DNA from: Trinickia dabaoshanensis
Lineage (GTDB): Bacteria; Pseudomonadota; Gammaproteobacteria; Burkholderiales; Burkholderiaceae
Direction of reading: 5' to 3'
DNA: 64,000 bases
NCBI RefSeq assembly: GCF_002879885.1
Contig: NZ_PNYA01000002.1
Coordinates: 186,001-250,000, forward strand
The notes under the pieces were generated by a model. The model saw only the letters and a list, made by a program, of their open reading frames with translations, was not told the DNA's origin and did not search any database. The position numbers were made by a program, and so were the translations under genes. Shown here piece by piece: positions 28,871-37,274 of this stretch. The number at the start of each line of letters is the position of its first letter. Positions within the stretch are counted from its first letter, which is position 1.

Positions 28871-29553
28871 AATACTTGAGCGCCGCCCGTGCGGGCATGA
28901 TCGGCTGCCATGCCTGCGGACACGTGCAAGTGCGCGCGGCCGGGGTGGGCGCGCGCGCGCGCGGCCGGCCGGCGACGCAGCCGCAGCCGCAGCACTGCGA
29001 GCGCTGCGGCGCGACGCTTCGCGTGCGCCGCCCCGACAGCGTTTCCCGCACATGGGCCCTGCTCATCGCCGCCGCCATTCTCTATATCCCGGCCAATCTG
29101 CTGCCCGTGCTCCACACGCGGTCGCTGTTCGGCAACGAGGACGACACGATCATGAGCGGCGTCGTCTACTTTTGGGTGTCGGGCGATTGGCCGCTCGCCG
29201 TGATCGTCTTCGTCGCCAGCATTCTCGTGCCGATGCTCAAACTGTCGGTGCTCGCCCTGCTCGCCTGGACGACGCAGCGGCGCTCCGAGTGGCGCCCGCT
29301 CGAACGCACGATGCTCTATCGCATCGTCGAGCGCATCGGCCGCTGGTCGATGCTCGACGTGTTCGTCGTCACCTTGACCGTCGCGCTCGTGCGCTTCAAA
29401 TCGCTCGCCGTCATCACGGCGGGCTGGGGCGCGCTCGCCTTCGCCAGTGTCGTCGTGCTGACGATGATGGCCGCGCTCCAATTCGATCCGCGCCTGATCT
29501 GGGATTGCGCGGACACCCGTACTTCACACGCTCCTGGACGAGACCATGACTAG
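28867..29553 (+). CDS. pqiA: Paraquat-inducible protein A, second half (PqiA2)
   Basis: A 228-residue membrane protein with its own CHAC and CERC cysteine pairs in the first 55 residues, and four helices starting TWALLIAAAILYIPANLLPVL. It continues the set begun by the previous gene, so the two together equal one full PqiA. ATG at 28867 overlaps the upstream stop by 4 bases and its own stop overlaps the pqiB start by 8 bases. Confidence 0.9.
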   Translation: MKYLSAARAGMIGCHACGHVQVRAAGVGARARGRPATQPQPQHCERCGATLRVRRPDSVSRTWALLIAAAILYIPANLLPVLHTRSLFGNEDDTIMSGVVYFWVSGDWPLAVIVFVASILVPMLKLSVLALLAWTTQRRSEWRPLERTMLYRIVERIGRWSMLDVFVVTLTVALVRFKSLAVITAGWGALAFASVVVLTMMAALQFDPRLIWDCADTRTSHAPGRDHD

Positions 29554-31204
29554 CCCGCAAGGACAGCCTCCCTCCGCGAACGGCGGCCCCCCGCAGGGTC
29601 CCGAGTTGCCGCCCGACCTGCCCGAGCCCATCGCCGCGCCGCGCTCGAGCTGGCTGCCTTCGCTCGTCTGGCTCGTACCGCTCATCGCGGCGCTCGTCGG
29701 CATCGCGCTCGTCGCCAAATCCGTGATCGCCCGCGGGCCGACGATCACGATCAGCTTCTCGACGGCCGAAGGCCTCGAGCCCGGCAAGACGAAGGTCAAA
29801 TACAAAGACGTGGACATCGGCTCCGTGAAGACGATCCGGCTTTCGCGCGACCACTCGCGCGTCCTGGTATCGGTTCAGCTCACGAAAGAAGCCGAGGATT
29901 TCGCCGTCGAGGACACGCGCTTTTGGATCGTGCGGCCGCGTATCGGCACGAGCGGCGTCACAGGGCTCGGCACACTGCTGTCCGGCGCCTACATCGGGGT
30001 GGACGCGGGCCGCTCGCACGAATCGCAATCCGACTTCGTGGGACTGGAAAAGCCCCCGGCCGTCACCGGCGATCAAAAAGGACGCCGTTTCTCGCTGCAC
30101 GGCGCCTCGCTCGGATCGATCGACATCGGCTCGCCGATCTATTACCGCCGTGTGCAGGTGGGCCAGGTCGTCGGCTTCTCGCTCGATCGCGACGGCACCG
30201 GCGTATCGATCGATGTCTTCGTCGATGCCCCCTACGACCAGTACGTCGGCATCAATTCGCGGTGGTGGCACGCAAGCGGCGTCGACCTGCGCCTCGATTC
30301 CAACGGCCTGAAGCTCAACACGCAGTCGCTGGCGACCGTCATCATCGGTGGACTCGCGTTCCAATCGCCGCCCGGCGAGCCCATCGGCACGGAGGCACCC
30401 GACAACACGGTATTCAGCCTGGCCAGCACCGAAAGCGACGCGATGCGCGCGCCCGACGGTCCGCCGCTCACCGTCGTCATGAACTTCAATCAGTCGCTGC
30501 GCGGGTTGTCGGTCGGCGCGACCGTCGACTTCCGCGGCATCGAACTCGGCGAGGTGACGGGCATCGGCATCAAGTACGATCCGAAGGCGCGCGACTTCAC
30601 GATGCCGGTCACGATGAACTTGTACCCCGATCGTCTCGGCAGCCGCTTCCGCGAATCGATCGAGCACGGCGGCCAAGAAGCGGGCAGGCAGTTGCTGCGC
30701 ACGCTCGTCAAACACGGGCTGCGCGGCCAGTTGCGCACCGGCAACTTGCTGACGAGCCAACTGTACGTCGCGCTCGATATGTTCCCGAAAGCCGCGCCGG
30801 CCACGTTCGACGCCGAACGCAACCCGCTCGAGCTGCCGACGGTGCCCAACGCGCTCGAGGAACTGCAGGTGCAGGTGGCCGACATCGCGAGAAAGCTCGA
30901 TCAGATTCCGTTCGATCAAATCAGCAAGAATTTGAACGGGACGCTGCAAAGCGCGAACGGCCTGTTCAAGCAACTCGATACCCAGCTTGCGCCGCAGGCG
31001 CGCGAGACGCTGGCGGCCGCCCAGCGCACGTTCGGCGCGGCGCAGTCCACGCTGCAGCAGGACTCGCCGCTGCAATCGGATATGCATCAGGCACTGACGC
31101 AACTCACGCAAACGCTGCAAACGCTCAATGCGCTCGCCGATTATCTCGAGCGTCACCCCGAATCGCTGTTGCGCGGCAAAGCCAAGGACCAGACCCAACC
31201 ATGA
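29546..31204 (+). CDS. pqiB: PqiB, MCE-domain intermembrane transport protein
   Basis: A 552-residue protein with one N-terminal membrane helix (WLPSLVWLVPLIAALVGIAL) and three MCE domains (TITISFSTAEGLEPGKTKVKY near 70; FSLHGASLGSIDIGSPIYYR near 180; LTVVMNFNQSLRGLSVGATV near 305), then a long C-terminal helix that in PqiB forms the tunnel needle. It spans the periplasm as a hexamer moving lipids. Start ATG overlaps pqiA2 by 8 bases; its stop overlaps pqiC. Confidence 0.95.
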   Translation: MTSPQGQPPSANGGPPQGPELPPDLPEPIAAPRSSWLPSLVWLVPLIAALVGIALVAKSVIARGPTITISFSTAEGLEPGKTKVKYKDVDIGSVKTIRLSRDHSRVLVSVQLTKEAEDFAVEDTRFWIVRPRIGTSGVTGLGTLLSGAYIGVDAGRSHESQSDFVGLEKPPAVTGDQKGRRFSLHGASLGSIDIGSPIYYRRVQVGQVVGFSLDRDGTGVSIDVFVDAPYDQYVGINSRWWHASGVDLRLDSNGLKLNTQSLATVIIGGLAFQSPPGEPIGTEAPDNTVFSLASTESDAMRAPDGPPLTVVMNFNQSLRGLSVGATVDFRGIELGEVTGIGIKYDPKARDFTMPVTMNLYPDRLGSRFRESIEHGGQEAGRQLLRTLVKHGLRGQLRTGNLLTSQLYVALDMFPKAAPATFDAERNPLELPTVPNALEELQVQVADIARKLDQIPFDQISKNLNGTLQSANGLFKQLDTQLAPQARETLAAAQRTFGAAQSTLQQDSPLQSDMHQALTQLTQTLQTLNALADYLERHPESLLRGKAKDQTQP

Positions 31205-31917
31205 AGCGTCATCGATTCGCTCCTCGCCGCCGGCCGCTCGCATCGATCGGCGCGTATGCCGCCTGTGCCGCTTGGCTCGGCGCGGCGCTGCTCTCCGGTT
31301 GCGCCTCCTCGCCGTCGAGCCGCTTCTACACGCTCGGCGGTCCGAGCCAGACAGAGCGCGCGCCAACGGCACCGGCCGCAAAACCGCCGGCGTTCTTGAT
31401 CGAAGTGCCGGCCGTCGATGTCCCCGCCCAAGTCGCCCGCAACCAACTCGTCGTGAGCGAAAGCGCGACGCGCGTCGATGTCCTCGAACAAGAACGCTGG
31501 GCATCGCTGCCGGCCGATGAAATCCGCCGCGCGCTCTCGGCGGATCTGGCCGCGCAGCTCGGCACGTTCGACGTTTTCGGCTCGCCGCATCCGGAAAACG
31601 TGCCCGTTTATCGCATCTCGGTGAACGTGAGCCGATTGGAGTCGTGGCCGGGTTCGCGCACCGTGCTCGACTCCGTCTGGAGCGTACGCTCGCTGCGCAC
31701 GCAAACGCTCGTGACGTGTCATACCGTGCAACGCGAGACGGTGGGCGCCGGATACGATGCGCTCGTGGCCGGGCATCGCCGCGCGGTCGGCGAGTTGTCG
31801 GATTCGATCGCGTCGGTCGTCCGCGCGCTGGCGTCCGGTGCGCGTGCGCCGGCGCCCGGCGGGCTCGATTGTTCGACCGGAAGCAGCGGGACCGAAGCGA
31901 GCCACGGGACGCCATAA
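31201..31917 (+). CDS. pqiC: PqiC outer-membrane lipoprotein
   Basis: A 238-residue lipoprotein of the ABC-transporter auxiliary/PqiC family. The signal peptide ends in a lipobox LLSGC (Cys about residue 33), followed by SSRFYTLGGPS, the hallmark start of PqiC/YmbA proteins. PqiC rings anchor the PqiB tunnel at the outer membrane. The ATG overlaps the pqiB stop (ATGA). It ends the operon. Confidence 0.93.
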   Translation: MKRHRFAPRRRPLASIGAYAACAAWLGAALLSGCASSPSSRFYTLGGPSQTERAPTAPAAKPPAFLIEVPAVDVPAQVARNQLVVSESATRVDVLEQERWASLPADEIRRALSADLAAQLGTFDVFGSPHPENVPVYRISVNVSRLESWPGSRTVLDSVWSVRSLRTQTLVTCHTVQRETVGAGYDALVAGHRRAVGELSDSIASVVRALASGARAPAPGGLDCSTGSSGTEASHGTP

Positions 31918-31974
31918 CGGGTTGGCGCCCGCCGGCCGCGTACAATGACGCCTTTGCACGCTCGGTTTTCTTCC

Positions 31975-33282
31975 ATGTCCTCGCCCACGCCGTTTGATTT
32001 CTTTGCCCCCTGCCCGCGCGGGCTCGAAGCCCCGCTCGCCGCCGAGTTCGCCGAGATCGCGCAACGCTTGGCCGGCACCGCCGACGCCCAGCGCTTCGAG
32101 GTGGGTGCTCAAGTGCCTGGCGGCGTTCATTTTCGCGGCGGTTGGGCTGCCGCGATGGCGGCGAATTTGCACTCGCGCATCGCGAGCCGCGTCCTGCTGA
32201 AAATCGCCGAGCGCGCCTATCGGGGCGAGCAAGACATTTACGCGCTGGCCGCCGAACAACCGTGGGAGCGCTGGTTTTCGGCGAACGAAACGCTGCGTGT
32301 CGATTTGACCGCGATCAAGTCGCCGCTGCGCAGCCTCGAGTTCGCGACGCTGCGCGTGAAGGACGCCGTTTGCGATCGGCTGCGCAGCGTGAGCGGCGCG
32401 CGTCCGAGTATCGACACGGCGCAGCCCGATGTGCGCGTGTTCGCTTTTCTCACCGCGACGGTGTGCACGCTCTACCTCGATACGTCCGGCGAACCGCTGT
32501 TCAAACGCGGCTGGCGGCTCGACAAAGGCGCCGCGCCGCTGCGCGAAAACCTCGCAGCCGGCATTTTGCGTCTGGCGGGTTGGACGCCCGGCACGCCGCT
32601 TTACGATCCGATGTGCGGCAGCGGCACCTTCATCGCGGAAGCCGCGCAAATCGCACTCGGCGTCGCGCCCGGCGTGGAGCGCCGTTTCGGTTTCGAGAAG
32701 CTCAAGCAATACGACGTATCGGCCTGGCAGACGATGAAAGTGGCCGCGCTCGACGCCAAGCGGCGGGCCGGCACGAACAAGACCGATCTGCCGATCTTCG
32801 GCAGCGACATCTCGGGCGACATGCTCGAGAAAGCCCGCGCGAACCTGGCCCGGGCGGGCGTGCCCTCCCTCTGGCTCAAGCAACTGGACGCGCGCGCGAT
32901 CGTGCCGCCGACGGGCGAACCCGGCATCCTCGTCGCGAATCCGCCCTATGGCGAGCGTATCGTCGTCCGCGGCCCGCGCGGCGAGGTGCGCGAGCCCCGC
33001 CATGCGAGCCGCGAAGCGGGTGCCGAGGCCTTCGGCCGCGCGCAGCCCGACGCCCTCGACGGCGAATTCTTCCGCGCTTTCGGCGACGCGCTCAAACAAC
33101 GCTTCACCGGCTGGCGCGCGTTCGTCCTGACACCCGACCGCGCACTGCCGGGGCAAATGCGCCTGCGCGAATCGGCGAAAACGCCGCTTTTCAACGGCGC
33201 GCTCGAGTGCCGCCTGTTCCGCTTCGACTTGGTCTCCGGCAGCGTGAAAGCACGGCCGGGCTCGCAAGAGCCGCAGGGTTGA
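31975..33282 (+). CDS. THUMP-domain class I 23S rRNA methyltransferase (RlmL N-half type)
   Basis: A 435-residue protein with an N-terminal ferredoxin-like/THUMP region and a SAM methyltransferase core: YDPMCGSGTFIAEAAQIALG near 215 and ILVANPPYGER near 320. It matches the N-terminal methyltransferase half of E. coli RlmL (23S rRNA m2G2445) and lacks the second RlmK domain. The start MSSPTPFDFFAPCPRGLE at 31975 matches where the family begins; a Met ten codons earlier overlaps a promoter-like TACAAT. Confidence 0.88.
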   Translation: MSSPTPFDFFAPCPRGLEAPLAAEFAEIAQRLAGTADAQRFEVGAQVPGGVHFRGGWAAAMAANLHSRIASRVLLKIAERAYRGEQDIYALAAEQPWERWFSANETLRVDLTAIKSPLRSLEFATLRVKDAVCDRLRSVSGARPSIDTAQPDVRVFAFLTATVCTLYLDTSGEPLFKRGWRLDKGAAPLRENLAAGILRLAGWTPGTPLYDPMCGSGTFIAEAAQIALGVAPGVERRFGFEKLKQYDVSAWQTMKVAALDAKRRAGTNKTDLPIFGSDISGDMLEKARANLARAGVPSLWLKQLDARAIVPPTGEPGILVANPPYGERIVVRGPRGEVREPRHASREAGAEAFGRAQPDALDGEFFRAFGDALKQRFTGWRAFVLTPDRALPGQMRLRESAKTPLFNGALECRLFRFDLVSGSVKARPGSQEPQG

Positions 33283-33506
33283 GTTTCTTTCTTTCGTCGA
33301 GGGCCAGGCAGTTCCGGCGATATGGCCGCTACTGCCGATACGGTCGAATGTTTGGGCTTCGGGCGGTAGGCAGTGCCGCGCGAAAGCCGGCGATGGGGCG
33401 CACAGGCTGCTGACAGAACGGTGTCAGCAGCACTGCCGCACACTGTGTCTCACGCGCTATCCGGCGCTTTGACCTGCTTGTCCTTGCCCCCTCGACGGAG
33501 ACTGCC

Positions 33507-33908
33507 ATGACTGCCACTGCCACTGCCAACCGCACCCTTTCCTGGTTTGAAATTCCGGCGATCAATTTCGAGCGCGCCGTACGTTTTTACGAAGCCGCGC
33601 TCGACCAGCCGATGCGCCGCGAGCTCTTCGGCGGCGTGCCCATGGCCGTCTTCGCGAGCGACGAAGACGCAACCGGCGGGGCGATCATTCACAACCCGCG
33701 CGAGCTGCGGCCGTCAGTGACGGGCGATGGCGTCACGATCTATCTGACCGCCGAACCGACGTTGCAAGCCACGCTCGACCGCGTCACGCCGGCCGGCGGC
33801 AAGATCGACGGTTCCATCGTCGAGTTGCCGAACGACATCGGCTACATCGCGTTCTTCATCGACCCTGAAGGCAATCGCATCGGCTTGCACTCGCGCCATC
33901 TGCGCTGA
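33507..33908 (+). CDS. VOC (glyoxalase/bleomycin-resistance fold) family protein
   Basis: A 133-residue protein with the two beta-alpha-beta-beta-beta modules of the vicinal oxygen chelate fold: LSWFEIPAINFERAVRFYEAAL at the start and YIAFFIDPEGNRIGLHS at the end. The opening MTATATAN comes from a short repeat in the DNA. Members are varied metal enzymes or binding proteins; the substrate cannot be assigned. GGAG lies nine bases before the ATG. It precedes a WYL regulator by 25 bp, so they are likely co-transcribed. Confidence 0.85.
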   Translation: MTATATANRTLSWFEIPAINFERAVRFYEAALDQPMRRELFGGVPMAVFASDEDATGGAIIHNPRELRPSVTGDGVTIYLTAEPTLQATLDRVTPAGGKIDGSIVELPNDIGYIAFFIDPEGNRIGLHSRHLR

Positions 33909-33933
33909 TCCTCGCGTTGATACACTTGCCGCC

Positions 33934-34656
33934 ATGACCCGACGCGCCGATCGCCTCTTCCAGATAGCCGAGTTGCTGCGCGGCCGGCGCCTGACCACGG
34001 CGCAGCAACTGGCCGAGTGGCTTCACATTTCTCAGCGCACGGTATATCGCGACGTGCGCGATCTGCAACTATCCGGCGTGCCGATCGAGGGCGAGGCGGG
34101 AATCGGTTATCGGCTGAGCCGCTCGGCGAGTCTTCCACCGCTCACGTTCACGGCCGAGGAGTTGGCGGCGCTCGCGGCCGGGGCGAGGATGATCGAGACG
34201 TGGGGCGGCGCGGCGCTCGCGGGCGGCGCCCGCAGTGCGCTGGCAAAGGTGGCCTCGGCCATGCCTGCCGAGAAGCGTGCAACGCTCGATCGTTTGGCTG
34301 TTTTCGCGCCGTCGTTCCACATCGACCGGGCGTTTTCGGAAAAGGTCGATACGCTGCACCGGGCGGTGGACACGCGGCACGTCGTGCATTTCGCCTACCG
34401 CGACCGGCTCGGTGCCGATACCGAACGGCGCATCTGGCCGTTGAGCCTCGTCTACTGGGGCGGACGCTGGACCGTGGGCGCTTGGTGCGAGCTGCGCGGT
34501 GATTTCCGCAATTTCGACATCGCGAACATGACCGGCGTCGCAGAGCTCGAACCGTTCCCCGACATGGAAGGACGACGGCTCGCGGATTATCTGCGCCGCG
34601 TGGAAGCCCCCTCCGACAGAAAAGCCGCCGCACCGCGCCCCTCGGCCGATCGGTAG
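33934..34656 (+). CDS. YafY-type HTH/WYL-domain transcriptional regulator
   Basis: A 240-residue regulator: an N-terminal DeoR-like HTH (RADRLFQIAELLRGRRLTTAQQLAEWLHISQRTVYRDV) and a C-terminal WYL effector domain (VVHFAYRDRLGADTERRIWPLSLVYWGGRWTVGAWCELR). WYL proteins sense ligands or nucleic acid and regulate nearby genes. Being directly downstream of the VOC gene suggests it regulates that gene or itself. Confidence 0.92.
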   Translation: MTRRADRLFQIAELLRGRRLTTAQQLAEWLHISQRTVYRDVRDLQLSGVPIEGEAGIGYRLSRSASLPPLTFTAEELAALAAGARMIETWGGAALAGGARSALAKVASAMPAEKRATLDRLAVFAPSFHIDRAFSEKVDTLHRAVDTRHVVHFAYRDRLGADTERRIWPLSLVYWGGRWTVGAWCELRGDFRNFDIANMTGVAELEPFPDMEGRRLADYLRRVEAPSDRKAAAPRPSADR

Positions 34657-34688
34657 GGCGCGTCGTTCCTTCCGTCCGGTTTCTAAAT

Positions 34689-34701
34689 CGAGACCGTCTC
34701 G
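34689..34701 (+). promoter_or_regulatory. Short palindrome upstream of the toxin-antitoxin pair
   Basis: CGAGAC and GTCTCG flank a single C, a perfect 6-1-6 inverted repeat 62 bp before the toxin start. HigA-type antitoxins autorepress through short palindromes here, so it is a candidate operator. Confidence 0.35.
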
Positions 34702-34762
34702 CGCCAACTAATAAGCGTAACGTCGAACATCTCCTGGACCCGAAATACGGCAATGCCGTAGG

Positions 34763-35092
34763 ATGTCGATGTATACCGTTGTCGAAACCGAAACGTTCGT
34801 GCGTTACACGGCCGATATTTGGCGCCAACACGAACGCGATGCGCTCATCTACTGGCTTGCACACAATCCGTCGTCGGGCGACGTCATTCCCGGTTCGGGC
34901 GGGCTGCGCAAAATTCGCTGGAGTCGCAGCAGCATGGGCAAACGCGGCGGCGCTCGCGTTATCTACTACAACGTGTTGAAAGACGGGCAGATTTGGCTAT
35001 TGATGGCTTACACGAAATCGAAGTTCGATAGCCTGCCGGCCGCGTTCCTTCAAACGCTACGTGAGGAGGTTGAAAAATGGACCCGGAACTAG
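34763..35092 (+). CDS. RelE/HigB-type toxin
   Basis: A 109-residue basic protein of the HigB-like RelE fold: FVRYTADIWRQHERDALIYWLA, GGLRKIRWSRSSMGKRGGARVIYY, IWLLMAYTKSKFDSLP. Such toxins cleave ribosome-bound mRNA. The start is either 34763 or a Met two codons on. It overlaps the downstream antitoxin by 16 bases; toxin-first order is the mark of higBA-type modules. Confidence 0.87.
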   Translation: MSMYTVVETETFVRYTADIWRQHERDALIYWLAHNPSSGDVIPGSGGLRKIRWSRSSMGKRGGARVIYYNVLKDGQIWLLMAYTKSKFDSLPAAFLQTLREEVEKWTRN

Positions 35093-35361
35093 AGCAATTC
35101 CAAGCCGATCTTCTTCGATCGGTGCAGGAGATGAAGGCGGGCAAATCGGCCCGCATCACCAAGGTGGAGCCCACGATGGCGTCGCTCGCTCGCGCCAAGA
35201 TCGGGCTTTCGCAGAGCGCTTTTGCTGCACTGCTCGGCGTGTCGGTCAGAACGTTGCAGGATTGGGAGCAGGGCCGCCGCGAGCCGACGGGGGCAGCCAA
35301 AACGTTGTTGCGCGTCGCGGTCGCGCATCCAGACGCCTTGCGTGACCTGCACCCGGCCTGA
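35077..35361 (+). CDS. HigA/NadS-type HTH antitoxin
   Basis: A 94-residue protein with a Cro/C1-type HTH (SLARAKIGLSQSAFAALLGV, then TLQDWEQGRREPTGAAK) and an N-terminal region that would bind the toxin. Antitoxins of this type neutralise the partner and repress the operon. The ATG at 35077 has GGAGG seven bases upstream, inside the toxin gene. Short 10 bp repeats follow directly downstream. Confidence 0.88.
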   Translation: MDPELEQFQADLLRSVQEMKAGKSARITKVEPTMASLARAKIGLSQSAFAALLGVSVRTLQDWEQGRREPTGAAKTLLRVAVAHPDALRDLHPA

Positions 35362-35410
35362 ACCGGCTGCAACAGGCCACAATAGGCCACAACAGGCCAC
35401 AACAGGCCGG
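35361..35410. repeat. 10 bp tandem repeat after the antitoxin gene
   Basis: Ten-base units read AACAGGCCAC at 35371 and 35391, AATAGGCCAC at 35381, AACAGGCCGG at 35401, with a degenerate AACCGGCTGC at 35361. The array fills part of the 119 bp convergent gap before pntB. Confidence 0.85.
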
Positions 35411-35480
35411 CGCAACGAGATCACCCGGACCACGCTGCGCCGCACCGGCCGCCGCGCGAGCAGCGGCCGACACACCGGCA

Positions 35481-36935
35481 TCACTCCACCGCCTTTACCA
35501 TATCCTCGATGACCTTTTTGGCGTCGCCGAACACCATCATCGTCTTGTCCATATAGAACAGTTCGTTGTCGAGCCCCGCGTAACCGGCCGCCATCGACCG
35601 CTTGTTGACGATGATCGTGCGCGCCTTGTATGCCTCGATGATCGGCATGCCCGCGATCGGCGATTTCGGATCGTTCTTCGCCGCCGGGTTGACCACGTCG
35701 TTCGCGCCGAGCACGAGCACCACGTCCGTCTGACCGAACTCGTTGTTGATATCTTCCATCTCGTAGACGAGGTCGTACGGCACTTCGGCTTCCGCCAGCA
35801 ACACGTTCATATGGCCCGGCATCCGCCCCGCCACCGGGTGAATCGCATAGCGCACGTCCACGCCCTTTTCGATGAGCTTGTCGGTAAGTTCCTTGAGCGC
35901 ATGCTGCGCGCGCGCCACCGCCAACCCGTAGCCCGGCACGATCACGACCGACTCGGCGTTGCCGAGCATGAACGATGCATCGTCGGCCGAACCCGACTTC
36001 ACGGGCCGCTGCTCCGCCGCGCCGCCGCTCGCTTGCGCGCCCGGCTCCGCGCCGAAGCCGCCGAGCAGCACGTTGAAGAACGAGCGATTCATCGCGCGGC
36101 ACATGATGTACGACAGGATCGCACCGGACGAACCCACGAGCGAACCGGCGATGATCAGCATCGCGTTGTTCAGCGAGAAGCCGATACCGGCCGCGGCCCA
36201 ACCCGAGTACGAGTTCAGCATCGAGACCACGACGGGCATGTCCGCCCCACCGATCGGGATGATGATCAGCACCCCGAGCGCGAAGGCGATCAGCGTCATG
36301 ATGATGAACGGCAGCCACGACTGCGTCAGAAAGAAGATGACGCCGAAGCCGAGCATGCCCAAAGCAAGCATCAAGTTGATCAAGTGCTGGCCTGGATAGA
36401 CGACAGGTGCGCCTTGAAACAACCGGAACTTGTACTTGCCCGAGAGCTTGCCGAAGGCGATGACCGACCCCGAGAACGTGATCGCGCCGACGAACGTGCC
36501 GATGAACAGTTCGATGCGATTGCCGTACGGCAGGAAGCCGGGATCGGGCGCATCGGGCGGCACGAGGCCGAACGCGGCCGGTTCGCTCACCACGGCGTAC
36601 GCGATCGCCACGGCCGCTAGACCGATCAGCGAGTGCATGGCCGCGACGAGTTCGGGCATCTTCGTCATCTCGACACGGGCGGCGACATAAGCGCCGATCG
36701 CACCGCCCACCACGAGAGCGGCGAACAGCAAGCCGAGGCCGAGCGCGAGATTCGAGCCGAGCAGCGCCGCCTGTTTGACGATCAGCGCGATCGTGGTGAG
36801 GATCGCGATCGCCATGCCGGCCATGCCGAAGACGTTGCCCGCGCGCGCGCTCTTCGGATTGGACAGTCCTTTGAGCGCTTGAATGAAGCAGACCGAGGCA
36901 AGCAAATAGAGCAGCGTAACGACGTTCATGCTCAT
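35481..36935 (-). CDS. pntB: NAD(P) transhydrogenase subunit beta
   Basis: A 484-residue protein: nine or so membrane helices (NVVTLLYLLASVCFIQALKGL onwards) then an NADP(H)-binding domain III with VIVPGYGLAVARAQHAL and MEDINNEFGQTDVVLVLGAND. The enzyme couples proton entry to NADH-dependent NADP+ reduction. Its ATG (36935) abuts the stop of pntAB directly. Last gene of the operon pntAA-pntAB-pntB. Confidence 0.97.
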   Translation of the reverse strand: MSMNVVTLLYLLASVCFIQALKGLSNPKSARAGNVFGMAGMAIAILTTIALIVKQAALLGSNLALGLGLLFAALVVGGAIGAYVAARVEMTKMPELVAAMHSLIGLAAVAIAYAVVSEPAAFGLVPPDAPDPGFLPYGNRIELFIGTFVGAITFSGSVIAFGKLSGKYKFRLFQGAPVVYPGQHLINLMLALGMLGFGVIFFLTQSWLPFIIMTLIAFALGVLIIIPIGGADMPVVVSMLNSYSGWAAAGIGFSLNNAMLIIAGSLVGSSGAILSYIMCRAMNRSFFNVLLGGFGAEPGAQASGGAAEQRPVKSGSADDASFMLGNAESVVIVPGYGLAVARAQHALKELTDKLIEKGVDVRYAIHPVAGRMPGHMNVLLAEAEVPYDLVYEMEDINNEFGQTDVVLVLGANDVVNPAAKNDPKSPIAGMPIIEAYKARTIIVNKRSMAAGYAGLDNELFYMDKTMMVFGDAKKVIEDMVKAVE

Positions 36936-37256
36936 TTACGCACCCTCCTTTTTCGCTGCTTTTTTCGGTTCCTTCTTCTTGAACATCTCGAGCATGCGCC
37001 GCGTCACGAGAAAGCCGCCGAATACGTTCACGGCCGCGAGCAACACCGCGAACGTGCCGAAGAACTTCGCCTGGCCGCCCACCGTCAGCCCCGTGGCCAG
37101 CATCGCCCCGACGATGACGATGGCCGAGATCGCATTGGTCACGGCCATCAGCGGCGTATGCAACGCGGGCGTCACGTTCCAAACCACGTGGTAGCCGACA
37201 TAGACGGCCAACACGAAAATGATCAGATTAATGACGGTGTGATTGATGATTTCCAT
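36936..37256 (-). CDS. pntAB: NAD(P) transhydrogenase subunit alpha, membrane part
   Basis: A 106-residue membrane protein with three helices ([59 protein letters not shown]) and a Lys-rich tail. It is the detached C-terminal domain of PntA; in many bacteria, including E. coli, the two parts are one chain. It sits 18 bp after pntAA. Confidence 0.95.
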   Translation of the reverse strand: MEIINHTVINLIIFVLAVYVGYHVVWNVTPALHTPLMAVTNAISAIVIVGAMLATGLTVGGQAKFFGTFAVLLAAVNVFGGFLVTRRMLEMFKKKEPKKAAKKEGA

Positions 37257-37274
37257 CGCATCGCTCCTGGTCCG

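Noticed and set aside
29414-31945. Long open frame (over 800 codons) on the minus strand opposite pqiB/pqiC.
   Set aside because: It is antisense to clear pqi genes, is rich in Arg/Ala/Gly with no domain, and is expected in GC-rich DNA where stop codons are rare.
31153-33267. Long minus-strand open frame of about 700 codons opposite pqiC and the RlmL-type gene.
   Set aside because: Antisense shadow; no motif, low-complexity Arg/His composition, no ribosome site.
35089-37182. Long minus-strand open frame of about 700 codons over pntB/pntAB and the toxin-antitoxin region.
   Set aside because: The same strand in another frame encodes well-conserved pntB and pntAB; the long frame lacks any recognisable domain.
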